From Pseudopyrenochaeta lycopersici (taxonomy: Eukaryota > Ascomycota > Dothideomycetes > Pleosporales > Pseudopyrenochaetaceae), in contig NHZP01000009.1 of NCBI GenBank assembly GCA_003313425.1, positions 1,178,001-1,242,000 on the forward strand: DNA of 64,000 bases, given 5' to 3'. The notes beneath the pieces are model-generated. The model saw nothing but the letters and a program-made list of their open reading frames with translations, was not told the origin of the DNA and did not search any database. Positions 46,635 through 58,976 of the stretch are shown here, in pieces (the stretch's first letter is position 1; every line of letters starts with the position of its first letter). Made by a program: the position numbers and the translations under genes.

Positions 46635-48847
46635 ATGCGTCTACCTTCCAGCTATGTTGCTGCTGGCCCAGCGACACCGGCACCGAGCGTAGCATCTCAC
46701 AATTTCGACTTCTGGATATTCAAGGGAAAAGGAGGATACCCGGAGAACTGGAGCAGTCTCATTGGCATCATCACCGCCATCGTCGGCAATGTCCTTATAT
46801 CATTCGCGCTGAACATGCAGCGGTATGCGCACATCCGGCTGGATAGGGAATGGCAAGAGAAGGAACGGCAGAGAAAGAAACGTAGCGCATCATCAACTAG
46901 CTTAGCAAAGTTGGGTGAGAATGGCGGGGTTCAAGACAGCAAGAGGAAGTATCACTCGCAGCGGCATAGCGAAGATAGCAATGGCCATGCAAGACCATCC
47001 GAAGATGCTGCATATGAAGCATCTGAATCTGATCCTCTCATTCCGCAAAGTCCGTCACGGTCGCGTTCAAGACCGTCACTCGAAAGTGAGGATTGCACAA
47101 GCTCGGAGCAGGAAGCAGCCTATAAGCACCAATCTTATCTCAAATCGCCCTACTGGTGGCTCGGCATAATTCTCATGACCATTGGCGAAGCCGGAAATTT
47201 TCTTGCCTATGGCTTTGCGCCCGCTTCCATTGTCTCGCCGCTCGGTGTCGTCGCCCTAATCTCTAACTGCATAATCGCCCCATTCATGCTCAAGGAGCCC
47301 TTTCGAAAGCGCGACGCACTGGGCGTCATCATTGCTGTAGGAGGTGCAGTCACAGTCGTCTTGAGTGCAAATGCCAGCAACCCAAAGCTGGGCCCTGACG
47401 AGATCTGGGACTTGATCCGCAGGTGGGAGTTCGAGACGTATTTGGGCATCACGGTGGGCGTCATCGCAATACTCATAGTGGCGAGTAACCGGTATGGAGA
47501 GAAAAATATTTTGATTGATTTAGGGCTTGTAGGCTTGTTTGGTATGCCGCGTTCTCTACCCTACTATCTGCTCTGCTCTAGATGCGCTGACTGACTTTGT
47601 GTGCAGGCGGCTATACGGCTCTTTCGACCAAAGGTGTTTCGTCGCTACTTTCATACACCCTCTGGCGCGCCATTACCTTTCCTGTCTTCTATCTACTTGT
47701 CGCTATTCTCGTTGGCACAGCCATCATGCAGATCAAGTATGTTAATCGGGCCCTACAGCGTTTCGACGCAACACAGGTCATTCCGGTACAGTTTGTTCTT
47801 TTCACTCTCTCAGTCATTGGTGGATCTGCGGTCTTGTATCGCGACTTCGAGCGGACCTCCGCCGAAGATGCTGGAAAGTTTGTGGGAGGATGCGCTTTAA
47901 CCTTCTTTGGAGTTTGGTTGATCACAAGCGGACGACCTCCACATCGCGATGACGACGAGGAAGACCGCGAGCCAGAGCCCGAAGACGCTATCAATCTCAT
48001 CGAAGAGCGTTATCGGGATGATGTTGGTGGGATAAACGACAACGCCGGTGGCAGCACTCGCCAATCTTCAATCATCCGAGCATCTTCACCGCCCGTCAAC
48101 GCCCAAACGCGTTACCGTGATGACGACGACTCCCGGCCTACAACACCAAATAACAAGGTTGCTCCCAATACATCCATGCCACGACCACACGCGGATCGCG
48201 CAACTAGCGCAGAGATCTTGTCTACACTCGATGCTAACCCCTGGACACAACATAATGAACCTGAATATCGCGTACCGCCATTCTCAAGGCACACGTCAAC
48301 TCCAGTTTTGCCTTCTGAAGCAGCACCTCCACCTCTTGCCACGCGCTCGGACCCTGAGCTCCCTATCCCACAAACACCCACACGTGGGAAATCGCATGAC
48401 GAGATTCCGGCCACGCCCGGCACAGCTCAATCTCAACTTCGCCGTTTGAGAACCAATGAGCGAGTTGGAAGAAATTCTATTCAAGGACCGTTGTTGGCGA
48501 GCCCGCTTAGTACGACTCTAAGTGCCATGGTACAAGATATGAAGCGTGGCGGAAACATACGCAATAGAGAGGCAGACGGCTCGGTACGGCGGAGGGAGAG
48601 TGTATTGGGGATAGGTGCAAGTGAGGTCGATGGTGGTCTACTCGGTGAGCCACTTGGTCGACGGCGGACGCAAAACAGCGAAGCGCCTTCGGAGCAGGCC
48701 ATTACTCCTGGTGGCAGGGGACGGAGCCTAAGTGGAACTCTTAATGACTTGTGGAATGGAATGCGCGGCCAAACCAGCCGGGAAGATATCAGGGGAGAAG
48801 CATCGACTAGTGCCCCTCCAGAGCCCGGAGTAGATGCCGAAAGGTGA
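46635..48847 (+). CDS. NIPA-type magnesium transporter (DUF803)
   Basis: Two exons, 46635..47541 and 47607..48847, with a 65-bp intron (GTATGC..CAG), encode 715 residues. I use the ATG at 46635 (MRLPSSYVAAGPATPAP). The first helix is SLIGIITAIVGNVLISFALN, followed by about 90 charged, Ser-rich residues, then WWLGIILMTIGEAGNFLAYG, FAPASIVSPLGVVALISN, IIAPFMLKEPF, GVIIAVGGAVTVVLSA and, after the intron, ALSTKGVSSLLSYTL, PVFYLLVAILVGTAIMQI, VIPVQFVLFTLSVIGGSAVL and FVGGCALTFFGVWLITSG. This order of motifs is that of NIPA proteins, which carry Mg2+ and other divalent ions. The last 280 residues are hydrophilic and disordered with Arg/Ser-rich patches, a fungal extension. Confidence 0.92.
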
Positions 48848-51800
48848 TAGTAATGAATTAGATGAATGTTTGTCAAATTTTCATACATACGCCTTTGGAG
48901 TGATGTAGGTTTGGGATCGCAGTGAGAAGGTATTGGAGACTCATGGGAACACCTTTTGATGTGATGCCTGCGAGAGACGGCACTGTGCATAGCTTACAAC
49001 TTTTTTCTTGCATTTCCTCAAGCATCCACGAGCATAATCATTTTATGCGATACTGGCATCTATAATCAGTTCAGTATGGCAGTAAGGAAACGAATGCAGA
49101 GGAGCTCGCTAGGAAATTGGCAAGGGGAAGCGAAGGATGCGTTTCAGATCCATGGGGCGGATAGCTGAAAATGGAGACGTCTACCGAAGGCCTATTCCAA
49201 GGAAGAGAAAAGTTTGAGCCGCCAGTGCGAGGACAATGGACATCATGTACTAGTAATAGTCATGTGCCGAGCTTGCGGCCGTGTGAACACTTCAGATTAG
49301 TGATTCGTCACCATGTGTGCCGCCTTTTCGGGAACCGATAGTTAGAGTACACGTTCCCATGCACTATGAGTTTGAACTTGGATTACGTCGTGGCATATGG
49401 ATATTCGAATGCTCGCGTGCAATATGGAGACTATGGATCACCTAAGAGACCTTGTCCCGGAAGTGTTGGTGTGCTGATCTTCATGGGCTTGTTGCCAACT
49501 TTTCTCTTGGCCCTTCAATAATGAATTGTACCAATGAGGTGGCCCAAGCGGACTAGCGGTATAAATACTAGTGACTAAAGCGGCTTCCCATGTTGTGCTT
49601 CAATTTTTTGACTAGTTTGGATCCCATGGCTCCTTCGAATAGGACAGCCCATCGCACGGTATAGAAGCAAGATGTCAAATCGAGGTGGACGGAATTTGGA
49701 AAAATGTTTAACAGCAATTTAGAGAGACAAAATTAACGCGACAGGGTCATTTTTATCTTTTTAGAGATATAGTTCTCGCGATGGGGGTGGGGTGGACTTA
49801 GGATTGACGATGAAGTCGGCTAATTCACTCCGCACCCCTGTTCTCAATGTCCTTTCCAATAACAACCGGCAAATTCCGTCACCTTAAGGCGGTGGTAAGC
49901 ACACAGAATTTGCAAGGATCCAGGGATTGCGACCAGGTTTGCGATGGCAACATTTACGTCACAGATTTCCCATATGCCTACTTTGAGGCAATCTTTTCGG
50001 ACTCAAAACTAAGAAGGAAGTGATCCATGAGACGTCGGAGAAAACAACTAATTGTAGTGACTATAGCTGCTATCATCGCTGTCCTCGTAGTCGGTATGGA
50101 CTTCCAAAAATGGAAGGTTTGCCCATAGAGGCTTGATGATCGGCGTTTTGTTATAGCGGTGAAGTCCAGATATATGGAACGCTACGGGAGGAAAAAAGGC
50201 CGGTGAAGTCTGGTAAGGATTTATCCAAGTGATCTGACCGTGTTTTGGTAACTCGAGTCGGGAAAATACAGCAAGTGCACGAGTCACGCTCGCTTCGGAA
50301 TCAACTGTGCGATGGTGAGAATGTAGACAACGTTGATGACCAATATGGTTTGAAGGCTTAGGAACCAAAAGAAGCGTTTCACTTGCTGTTTCAAGAGCAG
50401 CCTCCATGCCTTTGCGTAATCGGAGCTCGGGAAAGGTCCGGAACCGAGACAGGTTCGAGCGGTGTCTGATAAGATGGTTACGCTTGACACGTCCCAACAG
50501 TCTCGATCAATTTTGAGCCTATACCCATTTGCTTTCCATTCCTGTCTTTCCCACAGAGTCTATGACAAGGATAAGAGAATGCCCAGAGCATCTGACCATT
50601 CCCTTTGCGCCACGCATATGTGCCTCGTAGATGTCCTGAGAACCGAAAAAATAAACTTAGATAGCGGTCTCAGAACACAGAGGCGCCTATAAGGACTCGT
50701 ATTCATGCCTCTAACGTCTTGATCCTGGACAGCGATCTTTTCCTGCCAACAAAAACGTCCACTTCAAGATCTCGGAATGACGGCCGCTGCAGCAAAGTCT
50801 CCGGAATCTACGGGAAGCCCCACCATCAGTTCGGTCCAGAACCGCTAAAAATAACAAAATATCTAGTTCGTCCAGCTCTTCAAGTCATCTGGGAAGCCTC
50901 AGGCAGGGTAGTTGTGCGACTAGTCCCCAAGCATGACGCGATCCTATCACGCGTCGCCGGCAGTGTGCGCGCTGTCTTGCCGTTTTATTGACCGAATGCG
51001 GCGGATGACATCAAAACGAGTCATTCAAGGGAATGCCCTGGGGGAATGATACAAGAGGAAAACATAGATCAGTGCCGTTCATTCGTGAATCTGTCGTGAG
51101 CCTGGCCGCCAAGAGTCTTAGGGCTGACGTATCGGCGGCCAATGCTCCTTCGACCACGTTGCTCATCTTCTCGTGGTTGCTTCCCTTGTGACGAAGTCAC
51201 CGCTACATCTCTACCCTCAAACTCGAAGAATTCAATGGTACATATGGAATATCTTTCACAATACTGCCCAAAATGATCTGGTCGAACGTCGATAGCGACT
51301 GAACGTTGAAGTTGCCATCTATCTCGTTCGAGGCTGTTCAGTAGGATGCTTCCCGTGCTCATGGTACCACTTCCGCCGAAAGCGCGCTGCCGTTGCTGCC
51401 TTTGATGATCGCTCTTGAACCTGGCACCCACAGACGAACCACAAGCCACAGCCGCTCTTTTGATACGATTCTCTCGTGCTTTCCCTGAGACATGACCAGG
51501 TTCATGGACGAGCGCCCCAGAATTCAATTTGCTGCCTAGAGCGTACGAATGGCAGTTCAGCTACGGACTACATTCCGTGGCTTGATGTTTATCGTTCACG
51601 TCCTTCGTTGCGGTGCGGGTGGATGCGGTCTCATCACCCGAAGTGCTCCCAGACAACCAATGAGAACAATATCCGTCACTTGCTTCAACGGTGCTCCTTG
51701 ATGCGAGACTCAATTTGACAGCTCTGGGGTACGGATACAGTATGGTCTACCAGTGTAGTTGAGTCAGTTCGCATTTCCTTTGTCCTGGTATACGAACATC

Positions 51801-54545
51801 AGCTACTTCTGCGACCGTAATTGCCTGGCTCTCTTATAGGTGTCCTTGATTCATCTTTTTGTATCGCTTTTCTGGTGGCTTCCACCCTCTCAGAGTATGT
51901 AAGTACTTCAGGGCTTACCGAGCAGCACTCCATCTACATTTCATTGTATCAACGATCACTATGTGCTTCCGGGTAGTCGAAAAGTTCCCAGTATGCGGGT
52001 GCGTCTATGTGAGTAACATCTGTGTATGAACGGAAAGCGGGGAATCACTGATGGCGTATGTCAAACATTAGCACACCCATGCGGTCGACCGCTGTCCCTC
52101 CTATGGACGACATCCAGTAGTAGACAAGGTCGTTTGGGTTGGGTCATCTTGCCAGAATCACAGCGGTCGAAGAACAGCAACCGATACACCCAAGCTGGCT
52201 GGAAGAATGTCTGATGTCTCTCGACAATCAAGCAGCTCGTCGGAGCATGTCCGGCACACACATGCATACCAAAAACACCGTCCAGCATGAGGATTTGCGG
52301 TACGATTCCAAATCCTTCTGGCGTGAACTTTGCATAACAACTCGCTGGCTTTGAGATCCCCACATACGGCCAGACTTTCGAACAGCTTAGAGATCACAGA
52401 GCCACATCGACGATGGCACGTTAGCTTGCTAAACCGCAAGCGTATCTCCATCCAGCTACCTTGCGACGGTATCTCGCCTCTTATTGGAGCTTCTACAATC
52501 AAAATGCCGCCAGAACTCGACAGCAGAGCCACCAGGTCGAAGAGCAGTGGGTACGGACAAGAAGGAATCGGGCTCAAGTTGGTGCTCACTGTTGAGAAAA
52601 GTTCTGTCTTAGGGCATCCTCCGTAGACTTTCGGATACACACCCTCTGCCTCAGCTCCTCCAAGGTCTCGCCTGAATTCGACGAGCATTACGAGCAATCT
52701 ACCCTGTGCCTTCAGAATACCTCCCCATTCCTCGCCAATCTACCGAGCTCAGCCAGCCACTGCACATTGCAGACGGTGCAAAGGAGCCGAAATATGGCAA
52801 CTGGTGGTCATGAAGTGCCCTTGCGCATTGGCAAGTGTTCGCTGGACGCGCACAGTGGCTTAGGGGCTGGGACTCTAGCAGCCACTGTACATTGAGCACG
52901 AGCGCTGTATATTCATAGCTCTTTGTTATTCGGAGCTATAGCCATAATGGAACAGGCAATCTCCAGATAAGGTATCCATTCCGGTTCTGCGTTTCTTAAG
53001 ATCCAGCTGATACGCTGCAGCCACGTAAGCGAACGGCTTTTGGAAGTATCGTTCACCGTTTGGGCCTGCACACGAGTCATGAGCGTGTCCTTTTGGCTTC
53101 ATTCATTATATTTCGCATAACTATCCGAGCTTCGTGCTTGTGTTGTTTGGGCTTAGAACACCGCGACATTCTCCCATCCATCGGAGCCAGTACGCCGAAA
53201 TTTGTGTGAAGCTTGTCCATTCTCTGTCTAGTTGCAGTCATTTTCTCTGCAATATCTCGGCCTCCGAGACCATGCATTATTTCACCACTTCTTAGCAGGA
53301 TCAATTACTTGAACGCAGACTTCCAGAACCTACAATAGAGAGTGTGCTTTTGATCTTGGCCGGCTGGACCATGGCCTCATCCTCGTAATATTATTCACTT
53401 CAATCTTCAGAATCTTTGTCTTTGCCGTAGACGTGAATCCATACTACTCTTTTTCAACCCTCACACTCTGATGCATCATTCATCGCTTTGCAGCCGACGT
53501 GAAAATGCAGGGTTCACCTATTCCTCTCCAGCATATTGTATACTGGCAACTGAACCACTCCATGGTTGCATATATGTGGCCTTGTCTAATCCATTGGCAG
53601 ACCCGCTGTGCATTTGTTGATATATGGCTTTGAGGAACGACCAAGATGCATTGCAGTCGAGCTCACCTTTTGATGACATGACATCAGCGGAGGAAGGTTC
53701 TCCAGAGTAGGTAAGAACTGAATTTGCGTCCACTCGCTGGAAAGTAGGGAAGAGGAAGTAATGGTTGGAAGGGGATAGGGGGTTGGAGTGTAAGGCGAAG
53801 ATCCAGTTACTTTGATTGAGCCAAGTTGGTGTCAACATGTGCACATCGAAGAGCAGCTCGCTCTTGCTTGACAAATCTGGCGGCATGGATGAGATCGTGG
53901 CGGTGATGGAAGGTGCGCTGGTCTCAACAGCCCTTGCAACAACATTGACTCCCAACAAAGCCAAAGAGCACTGCATTGCATGATAAAAGTGCCAACCTGG
54001 CAATCTCTCCACAACATGTTGATTCTCTTGACATGGCTCTCATCTGAAACGTCTTTATATCGACAGTATGTGACGTAGGAGCATCGACAGTTTCTTGTGA
54101 AAAGTCAAACAGCAAGGTGTGTATACCTCTCCCCAACCATCTACCATCTTCACAAGCAAGATCGCCACTCACTACAATTCTACGCATGAAGAGGTAATGG
54201 ACAATGAAGAAGTGTTGAACCGTTGAATAAAAAAAACTTGATTTCCCTTCGGCTTTTAGAATTACCCAGTTCTCGGCGATGCCAAAAATAAGTTCTAGCC
54301 CATTTTCTATCCCGAGTCCCAAAATCCCCCCTGCTTGCAATGCCCGTTCAGGATACTGTTGGTAGAAAGAATATCTTGGGAGAGAAAAAGAAATCGAGTT
54401 TTTGGCCCGATTGTTTCCCCCCAAAATGCTGTGCTGGGTATAACCAAATCATAAAACCTTTCATATAGCTTCATGATGCAAAAAGAAAAGAACTCCAGAC
54501 AAGATTGTACTCCAAGTGCCACTACTCCTCTACCGCATCGACATC
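48848..54545. other. Gene-poor interval, 5.7 kb
   Basis: Only short, mutually overlapping ORFs occur here. The longest are 52697..52158 (-, 179 codons), 51527..51069 (-, 152) and 54012..53518 (-, 164; separate entry). None shows a recognisable domain. Composition is mixed, without obvious RIP-like AT islands. The left end includes the NIPA gene 3' UTR and the right end the AMPK beta 3' UTR. Confidence 0.45.
53518..53976 (-). CDS. Unassigned ORF with possible signal peptide
   Basis: I do not recognise this protein. Starting from the internal Met at 53976, the N-terminus MQCSLALLGVNVVARAVE has a hydrophobic core and could be a signal peptide. The rest is Ser/Asn/Pro-rich with NQS and NAS sequons and ends at an ordinary stop; about 152 residues. 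It has only two Cys, so it is not a typical cysteine-rich effector. The 164-codon open frame includes 12 more residues before this Met. It could also be chance. Confidence 0.25.
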   Translation of the reverse strand: MQCSLALLGVNVVARAVETSAPSITATISSMPPDLSSKSELLFDVHMLTPTWLNQSNWIFALHSNPLSPSNHYFLFPTFQRVDANSVLTYSGEPSSADVMSSKGELDCNASWSFLKAIYQQMHSGSANGLDKATYMQPWSGSVASIQYAGEE

Positions 54546-56355
54546 TCAATACACTTGATCTGGGTTTTCTTCCTTGGGTTTGTACATGATTGTTGTGAGG
54601 AACTGTCAGACGTTAATATCCTTTCTTTCGGTTGAAGTTTGAGAATGGCATACCTTTTGCTTATATCTTGTCGTCGCACTCGTCGCCAGAATATTGTCCT
54701 TGATACTGCTCGTCGCTAGATGGTTCAAGACTGTATGATTTGGATGAATCAACACACTGCTGTCGTCCTTCATGGGCGTTGTGCCGTTCAGGATGCTCTT
54801 TCCCAAGAAGCCAGGGAGCGACGGCGGGGTGGGCAGGTTATTTGTAGTCGCATTTGCCCTGGAAAATCTTGTTGAATCCTCGGGTGCGTCCAGGTCGAGT
54901 AGGTAGCGGGGAATGACTTGGTGATACCTCTTTGTTGGCTCTGGGGCTTTTGGTTGCGCAGGTTCCGGGAGAGGTGCTTTGATAGGTTGCAGTTCGGGTG
55001 TTGGCGGGAGAACTTGTGGCGGGTACACACCAGACGGGGCCTCACGTTCCTGGACGGGCGTTTCGGGATCCTTGCTCTGCTTTCCTTCTGTTGGGTCGGT
55101 GGAAGGTTTGGGAACGTCCTCGGCTGAGACTTCAAGGTAGTTGACCAGGATGTTGGTGTAGTCGACGGCGGTGGGCAGTTTATCGCTCGTCCGCATGTCG
55201 TTGTCGACGATGAACATGAGATGGTGGGTGCCTTGAGCAATGGGAACGTAGGCAGAAAGGGCATCCTTCTTTTTGCTGGGGCCACTAAATAAAAAAGTCA
55301 GGTCAGTACTGTCGGTGTGCAGTGTAACAGTGGAAGGAGATAGAATGGGCAGTGTTTGGGGAATAGAGTTTCAAGGCTGCAAGGTTGATGCCGTGTTCTC
55401 TGGCTGATTGACGGGGTCTCAGGCGTTTGGGGGGGCAAGTCAGCAACGGATAGAGACAGCAGGTCACTTACTTGCGGTGCAGCTTGTACTTCTTGTTCCA
55501 GCCTGCAAAAGTGCCCGTGGCGTAGACGCGCTCGCCAGGCCCTTCCCATTCAATCAGCGTGGGCACGGTGGGGCGACCGGTGTTGGGGCCCTTGAACTCG
55601 TCGCCCAGGTCGTCGTCGTCGGCGGTGGTGGTGCTGAGCATGGACGAGCGCCGCGGGAGGGCGCCCTCGATCTCGCTTTGGTCAATTGGGCTGGAGAAGT
55701 CGTGCGGGGAGAGGATGGGCGAGCCCGGGGCGTGCACCTCCTCTTCAATGGGCAGTGGGAGGCGCGGCGGGCGGCTGAAGTGCGACGAGGGCACAATGTA
55801 GTCCTGCGAGGCATCGGCCGGGTCAATGGACGACACGAGGTCGTGCTGCTCGGTCCTGCTGGCCTGCGGCTCTTCGCGCACCGCCGCAGGCACATCGACG
55901 GGGCGTGTCTGCGGCGAGGGCGCGGGCGGCGGGGTGGGCGTGGAGGTCGAGGCGAGCAGCGGCGGGGTGGGCTCACGGCTTGGGCGGACGACCTTGTCCT
56001 TGCCGTGGCCCTTGTGGCTGCTCTGCTCGTTGCCCATGGTGTTGTACGAGTCCTGGGCGGCGCGCAGCTGGCTGGCGACGGCGGCGGTGGTGCTGGTGGC
56101 AGCGACCGTCTGCGAGCGGCCGCGCGAGTGCGGGCGGGTCGACGTCGGATGGCTCTCTGCGTTCTCGAGGCTGGCCGACGGGGGCGCCGCCTGGGCTTTG
56201 CCTTGGGCTTTGACGCTCAGTGCCTGGATCGACTCTCGTCGTCGCGCCGCGTGGTGCGGGTGGGGGAGGTGAAAGCGCTCATGGTGCGCGGGGCCATGTG
56301 ACGCCGTCACGTTGGTGGGCGACTGCGGGTTCGACCGCGAGTTCTGGTTCCCCAT
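54546..56355 (-). CDS. AMPK (Snf1 complex) beta subunit
   Basis: Three exons, 56355..55472, 55284..54654 and 54602..54546, give 523 residues. It starts MGNQNSRS, a Gly-2 myristoylation context as in Sip1/Sip2/Gal83. About 260 disordered residues precede the CBM48 glycogen-binding domain (about 267-350): PTLIEWEGPGERVYATGTFA, GWNKKYKLHRKNG, AQGTHHLMFIVDNDMRTS. A Pro/Glu-rich linker is followed by the ASC domain (about 420-523): YHQVIPRYLLDL, PGFLGKSILN, LIHPNHTVLNHLATSSIKDN, and the last exon ends TTIMYKPKEENPDQVY. The beta subunit holds the Snf1 kinase and gamma subunit together and targets the complex. The last 19-codon exon completes the ASC strand, so the intron at 54603..54653 is certain. 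The CaMKK-like kinase in this window is a plausible upstream activator. Confidence 0.95.
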
Positions 56356-56737
56356 GTATTCTGGTGCGGAGCGCTGGAGAGACAGACTGGATCACGGACG
56401 GCCGTCTGCTTTCCTCGACGACAGAAGTCAAAACCCTCGCTATCGCCCGTCTCAGGATTGCATGCAGCGGCACAGGGATTCCGATTTGCACACCTGCAGC
56501 ATCGCCGATAGCTGCCCGCAGCCAATCCACTTGGTGAACTCTCCTCTGCAGCCCTGAAGCGCCTAGAAATTACCTGACAAAGATTAATTCTTTTCGCTAG
56601 GCCACTCGACCGCTCGTCAAGGCCAGCTGCTTTCATCTTTGCCTCTCATCAAACACGTCACTATGAGCAGTGCCGGACTCGGACCTCCACACCATCACAA
56701 CAACCCTTGACGCCCCCAGCCCGCCCCCCCCTACACC
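56356..56737. promoter_or_regulatory. Divergent promoter between AMPK beta and a small membrane protein gene
   Basis: 382 bases between start codons. CT-rich tracts precede the + strand start. No specific operator is recognised. Confidence 0.55.
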
Positions 56738-57304
56738 ATGGCCGACGCCCTCACCATCGCCCTCATCATACTCCACATCCTGTGGTGGCCCGTCAATAAA
56801 CTCATCAGCCTCGTCACCATCATCGTCTCGCCATTCTGGGTTCTGGGCAGCTTCCTCCTTCTCCCATTCATTCATCTCGTGCACACCATCATCAATGTGC
56901 TATCCTTACCGTTCAGCTTCCAATGGCGGGAACGATTTGAGGTAACAACTTCATTTATTACACAGCCGAACACCTACTACATGAGGGCATGGCGCTAAGC
57001 GTGGCGTCTGCAGACACTATACATCTATCTCGGGACTGCCGGTCTTATAGGTTGCTTCACCGGCGCCATCTTATTCATCATCTTCAAATTCCTCTCATCT
57101 ACTCTGAACATCGGCCCCACCGTTGCCCCCAAGGCACGTGAGAAGGGACGCACCGCCGCCGACTACCGGGCAGCCCGGCGTGTGAAGAAGGAGATTGACC
57201 ATTCCCCCATAGCCACCCCAATCGTCTTGAAAAAGGTCTCTGGGTCACAAAGGCGAGGCTTATTGTCGCAAGCCATCATGGAGGAGGAAGATTCCGATTT
57301 CTAA
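56738..57304 (+). CDS. Small multi-helix membrane protein, conserved-looking, function unknown
   Basis: Two exons, 56738..56941 and 57014..57304, with a 72-bp intron (GTAACA..CAG), give 164 residues. The N-terminal half is almost wholly hydrophobic: ALTIALIILHILWWPVNKLI, SLVTIIVSPFWVLGSFLLLP and IHLVHTIINVL. Exon 2 begins TLYIYLGTAGLIGCFTGAIL and adds a third or fourth helix. The last 65 residues are basic and end in EEEDSDF. A short protein with such helices and a cytosolic acidic tail may be an ER or Golgi membrane protein. I do not recognise a family and give no function. The frame of the hydrophobic stretch and the exact intron support a real gene. Confidence 0.75.
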
Positions 57305-57490
57305 CACCTCATTGGCTTGGCCGGGTAACACTTGTAAGCCCCGAGGATGTTGAGCTATTGAAGAAACCCTATTGGTAGCATCTTAATGTCATCCTGCAAA
57401 TGAAGACTTGATTGTGTGGAGACTTGTCCTTTGGTACCTGCCCGTCGACATGCTGTCTGGCTGTTCTTTCCTGACGTGGTGCATGCCACT

Positions 57491-58976
57491 TCAAGCGCTG
57501 ACATGGCACCCCACTGTGCACATGGTGGTTATTTTTCTCGACTCTGTTACAATCGTTGAGCACATCCCACATCGCGTATCGCTAGCTGCGACAGGTTCGC
57601 TAGCCGCATCGCCTATGCTTGGAGTGTCTGGGATTAACACGATTGAAGCCCGCTCTTCGTCAGGAGATCCTACCGTGAGCCAGTGGAACACACAAACCGT
57701 CCAGGTAACTGCAATCTCAGCATACCGATAAATAGTATATTAGGAATAGACATACCATCGAAAGTGCAAACGGTCAGGCACCTACATCGTACGAACAATG
57801 TCAGCAATCGTACCACATGGATTTCGGGCATGACTTGACTCACACCCATCCCAGCTCTCTCCCTTTCAGCGAGGTCAATGAGGCCATATTGCCTACAGTC
57901 GGTATCAGCACCAAACACGATCCGATAAAGGTCCGCCACAAAAGGTTTTCAATCCTCCGTGCCCTGACTTGATTTGCTGGGTGCAGATCGAGACTAGCAG
58001 CTGCTCTAGATCGTCTGCCAAAACTTCCCAGGCACTTGGTAAAGCGACTTGCGGGGAAAGCTGCAGTAGTAAGGTTCCCTGAGCGAATGAGCGGACTTAG
58101 GAGGTACACAAAAACGAGGGTCAACAGAATATTGATGACGACATCGAACGAGAGCAGGGGTATCGTGACGTATCGTGGAAGTCCGATGCGGCAGCGACCG
58201 TCCTTTTGAGAAATGTTTGCAATCGGCCAGATGAAGCCAGCGACAGCTATGGCGCCGAATACGATTGCAATAGTCAATGTGCCAGTAACCCAAAGCCAGT
58301 CGCGTGTTCTCCGCACGTAGGGTGCCCGCAACGCATGAGCGCGTTCAACCAGGAAGAGATACCTGGATGAGGAGTCAGTTGCCTCTGTCGGTACAAGCCA
58401 TGCAACATGCAGGTTGGGTAGAGTTTAAGACTCACATAATCACTTTGCTGCTGACATAGACTAGGGTGAAAGTGCAATGTCAGTATACATCTGGCAGACA
58501 AACTACAAGGAAGACACGTACACGCCAGACAGAGAATAATAGCACCTCGACAAACCCTAAACGACTCGAGGCCAAGGCCAGATTCTATAACGGCGGCAGA
58601 CAAGACAAATGACGTGGAAAAGAAGTACAGCAGGTAGATGAGGACGTGTGTGAGGCTGGAGTTCCTGAGCTGATGACGGTCGGTTTGGCGTACACGATAA
58701 CCTATTCACGTCAGCTGTTGCAATCATGGCTGCCGATTTGAATTTGCTACCAACCATCCCTGCGAGGAGGGACATGCAGAACATAGACACGACTGTATAG
58801 ACAGTTCGTGAGGTGGGGGTCTCTCCGTAGCGTTCATCGCCAGGTATTCGTTCAAGTAAGAGGGGTTCATCTCTTCTGATGGTCAACGCGTGGTTGACAC
58901 CGGACGGGAGGATCGGTATGGGTGCTGATGATACTGCACTGACAAGCAATGTCCATATCCATGCCACATTTGCCAT
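57491..58976 (-). CDS. Seven-helix, GPCR-like membrane protein with two micro-exons
   Basis: Six exons: 58976..58751, 58701..58522, 58460..58436 (25 bp), 58362..57844, 57781..57756 (26 bp) and 57708..57491, 397 residues; each intron is 47-73 bp with GT..AG. The N-terminus (MANVAWIWTLLVSAVSSAP) resembles a signal peptide, then about seven hydrophobic helices: TVVSMFCMSLLAGMVG, VLIYLLYFFSTSFVLSAAVI, IILCLAFYVSSKVIMYLFLV, GTLTIAIVFGAIAVAGFIWP, TIPLLSFDVVINILLTLVFV, LWRTFIGSCLVLIPTVGN, and a last one ending TWTVCVFHWLT. The segment SKVIMYLFLVERAHALR is shared with a family of fungal seven-helix proteins often annotated only as transmembrane or receptor-like. No ligand is known. Neither micro-exon is skippable without shifting the frame (25 and 26 bp). 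Confidence 0.8.

Noticed and set aside
46577..46846. Alternative frame upstream of the NIPA gene
   Set aside because: The transporter helices are in the other frame, starting at 46635.
55408..56301. 297-codon + strand ORF opposite AMPK beta
   Set aside because: It lies antisense to exon 1 of AMPK beta, whose domains are certain; Gly/Arg-rich composition is typical of a reverse-strand shadow.
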